Shown here piece by piece: positions 57,763-64,000 of a stretch of 64,000 nt of DNA. The translations under genes were made by a program, and so were the position numbers. Under the pieces are notes generated by a model, which was not told where the DNA came from, did not search any database, and saw nothing but the letters and a program-made list of their open reading frames with translations. Location of the stretch: assembly GCF_017654505.1 (NCBI RefSeq), contig NC_054534.1:45793226-45857225 (forward strand), written 5' to 3'. The DNA is from Polyodon spathula. Lineage: Eukaryota; Chordata; Actinopteri; Acipenseriformes; Polyodontidae. How positions within the stretch are numbered: position 1 is the stretch's first letter; the number at the start of each line of letters is the position of its first letter.

Positions 57763-59384
57763 CTATAGATTATATTAGAACTCCCAGAGTTTACAGTCTT
57801 AGGTATCACTGTAAGATTATATTTGTTATGTAAGTTTATTATGTACAGGTCACATGGGCAACTTAACTGACTTCACCACCCAAATTGAAAGTTTATTGAA
57901 AAAGACGACCAGATTTCAAAATGTTACTGATGAAAACAGAGACGTTTAAATTATGTATAGTTTTGTCATTCTTTGGTCAATCATAGAGGTTTTTTTAATT
58001 TTTTTAAATATAATCTACATTTTGACAATATTCTACAATATGATGCTGATTGTGGGGGTGAGGTGAGGAATTAGCATTGCACAGTAGACTGAATCCTATC
58101 TCCAGCCTTGAAGAGTCTTGTAGATTATAAATATAGTACCAAAAATGCAAGCCCATGTAATGTAGCAAGTACTATCAAAATTGAAACAAGGACAGGGAAT
58201 GTTGCATATGTTGCACACCTTTGCATAATTCTTACAGTCAAGTTCAAATTCTTCCTTATCCATGCATAGTTCTTGTTTTAACTTGCACTGATCCTAGGAT
58301 GATCCTTGCATGCTATTGGAATAGGAATTATTTATATTTAAAAACCTAGTTGTCCCTTTAACATTTTTCTGTATTATAAACAGAATATGTTAACCCACCA
58401 GACAAAGTTAAACAGACAGAGGAAGCACATATTGCAAGCTGGAGACATGAGTTTAATTATACTGTGCTAGAAAGACAAATGGCAGACAGTATATTTTTAG
58501 GCAAACATCAGCTAATCAAAGGACAATCATGTGCTTACCTTGCAGTCCACCGGCTTGCATGGACTGGGAATGCAGCTGTCCCTGCAGCCAGCTATTGGCA
58601 GCATCCAACTAGAAACTATACATTCTCCTTAGGCTGACAGGCAACCTAGCATCGAGACGTGCATATAGACAGATAAATCAATAAGTGTAGGCCGCCAGTT
58701 TAATGGAAAGCCATTTATTTTGTATAGAAAGCACTGAAAGCCTAATGGGATTTTTGACATTAAGCATCTGCTTAAATATAAATGTGGTCCTCAACCAATG
58801 CTGAAAATTATACCTGCACAAGCATTACACTGCACCATTTCTGTCAATTGAGGTTTGAAGAGGGAACACTCCATACATTGTAAAAATGTGCTTGTGTACT
58901 TAATAGCTAACTTTTTTGTTAAATGTACTTAAAGTTATCCTGTTACGAGACAAGTGGCCCAGCTAATTGTTTCATTGATGATTAATTGACTTGATATTAT
59001 GTGGCCAGATGGAGAAAAGACGCATTTTGCAGTAAAAGCACTGGCCCTTTAAGAAACTGTGACTGGCGCTAATGGGTGCAGAATGGAACTGTAGTTAAGT
59101 TCCAGCGAGTATGTTTTCTGTAAGGACAGATTTTGGTAATGAGTACATCTGAAAAAGGAGCGGTGCTGCCAAGTCTCACGAGAAAAAAAAGCAGCACCGT
59201 CTTTCAAAACAAGCCCAGCCCATTTCAGAGGGAGGGGAGTGGAAGTGTTTTTTTTTTTTTTTTTTTAATTAAATTACACATTAAAAATATACATTTGTGT
59301 GTACTTACACTATTAAAATAATGTCACCCTCACTCTTTCCATTTTCCATGGTCTCTGTTGCCTCAATGGGCAAGTTTCCATGCT
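57763..59384. other. long stretch without a recognisable gene
   Basis: No transposon motif or host exon identified. A T-tract lies at 59249-59267. Confidence 0.4.
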
Positions 59385-60374
59385 GGGCTATTTACACGTG
59401 AAGTGGCAATTCACATGCATGTCTAGGAGAATTACTTGTGTGAATCAGGTTTGTGGCCGAAAAAAACGGCTAAAGACAGGGATAGGGTAAATGTCATTTA
59501 CTCATGTAAATGATGAAACATATGGGAAAACCACACCCATTTTCACATGGATACGCACCTTTCACATGAAAATGTAAATTAGCTTGTTTGTCCTTATGTG
59601 ACACAGCTCTAAATATTGCAAGGGAATAGGTCAGTTGTTACTGTGGGTTCCAAGACAGCAGAAAGTGAGCAGTTTTATGGTTAGCAATGGTGTATTTCAA
59701 CTAAATGATAATGTGGGCAGCTTTTTTTATTGTTGTTTTTTGCTGTGTGTCTGTCCTGTCATGCTGTGTATCTGGTGGGTTTCTGTAAAAAAAAACTGCT
59801 TACAAATATACCATGAACTGCGGTGTACACTTGTTATAGTATTAAAGCAGCTGTTTGAGAATCGGCTTGCTGTAAAAACTACGCTAAAGTTAAACATGGA
59901 GTACTAGTGAGCTGCTTAAATGTCTGTAACTGAATTAATTTCCATGTTTTTTTTTTTACCCCCAGCTATGTCTGAATTCATTATGAATTCATGAGTTGTA
60001 AGATAAATTAGTTGAAACAGTATTCACTACTAACGATATGACACCCCACTGATAACATTTGGAAAACAATTTTGGCAAGAGCAGTAAAACATATTATTAA
60101 ATTAGAAATTACAGCTTAGATTCTCTTGTGTACCAGTTCTCTGTGTGCGCATGGAAACAAAATTTTCACGATCTGCAAAAACAGCACAAGAACTTTAGGC
60201 ATAGCTAATTTACATATAAACCCCCTCCTTTTCCCTTCATTTGCATGACATTGTGTAAAAAAGCCGTGTTTTCTCAAGTAAAATAAGTGGAGCGAATGGA
60301 AACCTGAAAAACATTTTGCACAAGACATTTTTCTCGAGCAAATGTCTCCAGCTAAAAAGAAACACGCATGGAAA
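59385..60374. mobile_element. possible DNA transposon with short inverted ends (weak)
   Basis: GTTTCCATGCTGGGC at 59385 is loosely mirrored by GCGCATGGAAAC at 60148 and CGCATGGAAAC at 60364-60374. Repeated blocks CACATG and AAATTAGCTTG/AGCTAATTTACAT occur in opposite orientation (59575 and 60206). No transposase is recognisable. Boundaries and class uncertain. Confidence 0.25.
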
Positions 60375-63300
60375 CTCCACCAATGTTGTACATTCCTGTG
60401 CAACCCGCAACTCTCTAAATATTAAGCGACTTTTTAAAACAACAAGACCAATTCCGCTTATTATAAGCAGAGTTGACAACTGTGAAAGGGAGTCTTGTAA
60501 AGACTGGTGCTGTTACCTAAAGCCACACAAGGAACCACTTGGCACTCTCTTTACTAAATAAGTTTATTTTACAAATAAAATAAATCCAGAAAATTACCCC
60601 CAAAAAAGCATTCTTGAATGGCCAAAGTAAGTGACTGTCAGGCTACAATTACATTGCCCTTCTCTCATGTTATGTTAGTTTTTCCTAACATGCCTTTTGG
60701 TTAAATTTATGTATAAATAATCACACATGCTCCTTTATCAGTGGTGTTTACACAAGAATAAAGGGGCAAGATTTTCAAAAGGTCGTAAATGACAACTCCA
60801 ATGTTAATCAAGAAATCGATGTGTAGCCTTGATTTTGACATTTTCAAGAGGTCGTTGTGCCTATTTCATTATTAAATAATCGTCCTAATGTGAGTTACAA
60901 AATGATGTTGATTTACAAAATAATGTTAATGTCTTAATGAGCAGGGCATCTTGTGACCATTTCTTTTGTTTGCATGGGAATTTAAAAGTAAATCCGTGTT
61001 AATTGTCATCATTAATTTAATCATTAGTTAATTTGCACTTGGAAAAAGAAGGTTTTAATTCACCTTGAAACAGACATATAAAAGATCGCTGTGACACCAA
61101 CAATACAGAGAGTGTACAGGACCAGGGTTATTTTCTTACAGACTACCTTGATAATTCAATATTTGTACTTAAGAAAATATTTTTGCCTTTTCTATACTTA
61201 TGAATAAAAAACTTCTTTTAACCATGTGTAACTTTATGGAATGTTTATTGTATTGCTAAAATGATATACCGTTATTTGCACCCAGTGTAATGTTACTACC
61301 AAGAAATTATCAATGCAACTGTAGCTTATTTGAATTCTGTATATGTAAATTATAAGAAAAATGACATATACTGTAGATTTTATCTGAAACAAAAACACAT
61401 TGGAAATGTGAAAAAAACGTCAATTTATCGAAAGTGCTGCTGTCAGATGTGCTTTGCAGAGTGACGTTATACACAGTGTAAAATTCAGGTTTCATTTTTT
61501 TTTTCAGAAAAATACTCATTTTAAAAAAAAAAACCTTTACAGTGCAATATATGTACTTGTTTTGCTGTTTTTGGAAACATCTGAACGCTCAATAATAGGA
61601 ACCATTGCTATGTTCCCCAGCTGTTCGGAAGAACAGGCTTCTACTGTATGTTATTCTTAGTTAATTTTTAACTGTTGTTGAAATGATATAGGTCGTTCTG
61701 GCACATTTTTGGGGGAAGGACACGAGCACTTATATTGTAATGCTTTCATGTTTAGGAAGCAGTTCCCAGGGAGATGGTGTTGAATTCTCAGAATGTTTGT
61801 TTTATTTGAAACTGCAGAGAATTCCTGACAAACTGGACAAGTCACGCAACAACATTCCAATATATTTTTTAATTTAAAAGTAAAAATATATGAAAGCATG
61901 ACGACCTTTGTACAATTGACTATTTTCATTTCATAGAGTATCATTTCCTACAGTATATTAAATGTTTTTATCTGAGTGAAAAAAAAAATATATATATATC
62001 AAGATAGATAAAGAAAGAAATATCTATGTGTTGATTTATGTATTCTCTTATATTCAATATTCATTAATTAATTTATTTATGTTTACTTTTACCAAATATA
62101 GAGGCTATCCTTCAGCATTAGCTAATTCCCAGAAATTAGCGTTCCTTTTTTGTCCATTGGGGACCACACATAGCGTTACTCTCATCAACCAGTATTGAGA
62201 GGAAACTGTACTTCCTTGCGCCAATAGGGACCACAATGAGTGTTACACTGACAGGAATCTCAGAATAATAATGATGATGATGATGAAGATGACTCGAAAA
62301 AATCTCCAAAACCTCCAATATCAGAGTCCCGAGAATCTCAGCTGGCTGACTTCATCTTTCAAAATACTACTTGTTTTCTCAATTAATTGTGTAGCACTGA
62401 CAGTTAATAATACATATGCTTGCAAACTGAAGGTTATAGGTTAAAATCCCATGTTACCAGACCTTTTTTAAAATGTATATAAAGATATTTTGCAGACAAA
62501 TGTTCCATTTTAAAACAGAAATAAATTATTTAATATCTCTTGTATATTTCCATGGTGTCAAAACAAGTTAATTATCATTAAACTCTGATGTCCTGTAGTA
62601 TACATATGCATGGATTAAAACTCGCTGGGGTCTGCAAAAAAATATGCTAGGAGAAAAAGAAGGAGAATGACATTTGCACCTTACTTTGGTCATTTATTTC
62701 AATTACGGTATGAGGTATTGACTTTTTTTCTACATTTCACCTTGTTGTGTTGGGAACTACAAATTAAAAGTGAAATGGTGCTTTTGTTGCACCAGTCCCC
62801 TGAAAACACGTAAACTATCATTGCTGTACATAGTATGGCAGTTCTCGCACTTCGCTGATAACTTGACGTGAGGAACTACCGTTCCTCTCAGTTTGAATTA
62901 TGCAACTGAAACCGTGATATAGAAAATGGCATATTATTTATTACAATAAAGTCTCCTCAGGTGATTTCGTATTTGAAATGTGTCTTTGGCTTTTAACATC
63001 TGTGTCTAATCCACACAAGAACGAAGAACAGGTGTCAAGAACACACAACGATGCACTAGGAATGTGATCGAGATCATTAACATGGATTCTGTTTAAACGG
63101 ATTTTGCAACGTTGTCAGACTCCCCCCCACACTTTATGTACAATGTACACTTTCACCTTCACTTGTTTGTATGCATATACATGTTTGTATAATACTGTAA
63201 GTGTTTGGTGGCTACTTCTAATCATGTTGAGTTTATTTATCATGGAGGCGAGCAAAGAGTGCCAGAGAAAATGCATGATTAGAGGTATTCACTGAACAAT

Positions 63301-64000
63301 TAATTATAAACAAATTGTGTATTGTAATTTTAAAAGCTTAATAAATATATAATGAAGTGTTACATACATGGCATACATGTATAATAACTAACAACTACAA
63401 ACACCAATGGCACTTCAAACGTACGTATTAATTTATAGTCTACAATCGTATATACTAAAATACATACAAAAGTAGATGTCATTATAAGAAAATAAATTCC
63501 AACCAATATATAGATGGTTTACGGTATTTTTTACTTCTTAACCAAAAAAAGATTGCCAAATGCACATTAAAAGATTTGTATATAGTAAGCTGTGGCAAAA
63601 TATCCTTCTTAACGAGGGTAAATGACTAATGGAGTTTAATTTATTTATTTGTTTTTATCCGTGCCAACAAAGTTTCTGCATTGAATTAGAAATACACTTT
63701 CAAACTAAAAAGGGACAAATAAGAGCAAGGAATTGCCTTTCCACTGTAACTGCTTTACTTTTTCTTTCAATGCCCACCAGAGTGGTGATTAATCATCTTA
63801 ACAGCTTTTCTGTATATAACCACTGGCTTTCAGCCAAACACTCATTGTTTTCAAAGCACTTGTCCCATCTGCCATTTATGGCTTTGGAGAACAATGTCTA
63901 AAAGAACTAAAGAATAGACAGTTTGTCTGGTCTATCCCATGTTATTGACATATTATAATTATCATCCCAACCTAGTAACACCCTCAAGAAAAGAGTAAGC
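60375..64000. other. long stretch without a recognisable gene
   Basis: Unique-looking AT-rich sequence to the window end. A short TA run lies at 61988-62000 and GATGAT repeats at 62265-62288. The frames present are short and show no domain I know. AGCTGTGGCAAAATATCC at 63589 recalls the LTR family start but has no second end within the window. Confidence 0.4.

Noticed and set aside
60760..61010. Possible Harbinger-type MITE (ATTTTCAAAAGGTCG near 60771 and ATTTTCAAGAGGTCG near 60840)
   Set aside because: The two motifs are in the same orientation and close together, so they do not form terminal inverted repeats.

Overview
This is an AT-rich vertebrate intergenic or intronic segment with no recognisable host exon, non-coding RNA gene or operon. 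Nearly everything that can be identified is transposable-element debris. The mix is Tc1/mariner, piggyBac, Harbinger and hAT DNA transposons, DIRS-like and LTR retroelements, a Penelope-like element, several LINE clades, tRNA-derived SINEs, and long (TA)n and (TAA)n arrays. This mix fits a ray-finned fish. The LINE 3' end near 28.2 kb and the SINE bodies look to me like non-teleost fish repeats (sturgeon, paddlefish or gar type). That lineage call rests on memory and is an inference.

Layout. 0-2.2 kb: broken DIRS-like element, minus strand. 2.5-2.8 kb: SINE (minus). 3.3-4.9 kb: Tc1 copy between two (TA)n arrays. 5.6-6.7 kb: two back-to-back piggyBac pieces. 7.5-9.5 kb: Penelope-like remnant. 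10.5-11.2 kb: solo LTR. 12.0-13.6 kb: Tc1 copy B1. 16.2-17.6 kb: internally deleted Tc1. 19.4-20.8 kb: hAT MITE end, Harbinger transposase remnant, dispersed repeat and SINE. 21.6-21.9 kb: long-TIR MITE. 23.1-24.7 kb: LTR-like segment plus a zinc-knuckle, proline-rich gag-like ORF that breaks up into minisatellites. 26.6 kb: hAT MITE. 28.2-29.3 kb: 5'-truncated LINE with an open RT frame. 30.9-33.1 kb: second DIRS-like remnant. 33.3-34.1 kb: piggyBac C-terminal half. 34.4-34.9 kb: solo LTR. 35.4-37.1 kb: Tc1 copy B2. 37.1, 45.0 and 47.1 kb: related inverted-repeat termini, possibly DIRS. 39.4-40.5 kb: Tx1-type L1 pieces. 40.6-43.7 kb: LTR candidate, satellite-like repeat, piggyBac end and L2/Rex-like LINE tail. 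48.1 kb: SINE with a target-site duplication. 50.2-52.9 kb: a folded-back Tc1 fragment abutting another Tc1. 54.4-55.9 kb: LTR copy and a complete piggyBac MITE. 56.1-57.8 kb: minisatellite, then an hAT transposase fragment split by a solo LTR. 57.8-64 kb: almost nothing recognisable.

How the parts relate. No gene system operates here; the interest is historical. Three solo LTRs have perfect 5-bp target-site duplications. One of them splits an hAT BED-finger reading frame that rejoins exactly when the LTR and one duplication are ignored. Two Tc1 copies in unrelated flanks share both a nonsense codon and a catalytic Glu-to-Ala change, which suggests a dead master copied by transposase supplied in trans. 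One SINE body appears with two different LINE-type 3' tails.

I found no convincing new molecular system. All family names come from motif recognition by eye, without any database search.
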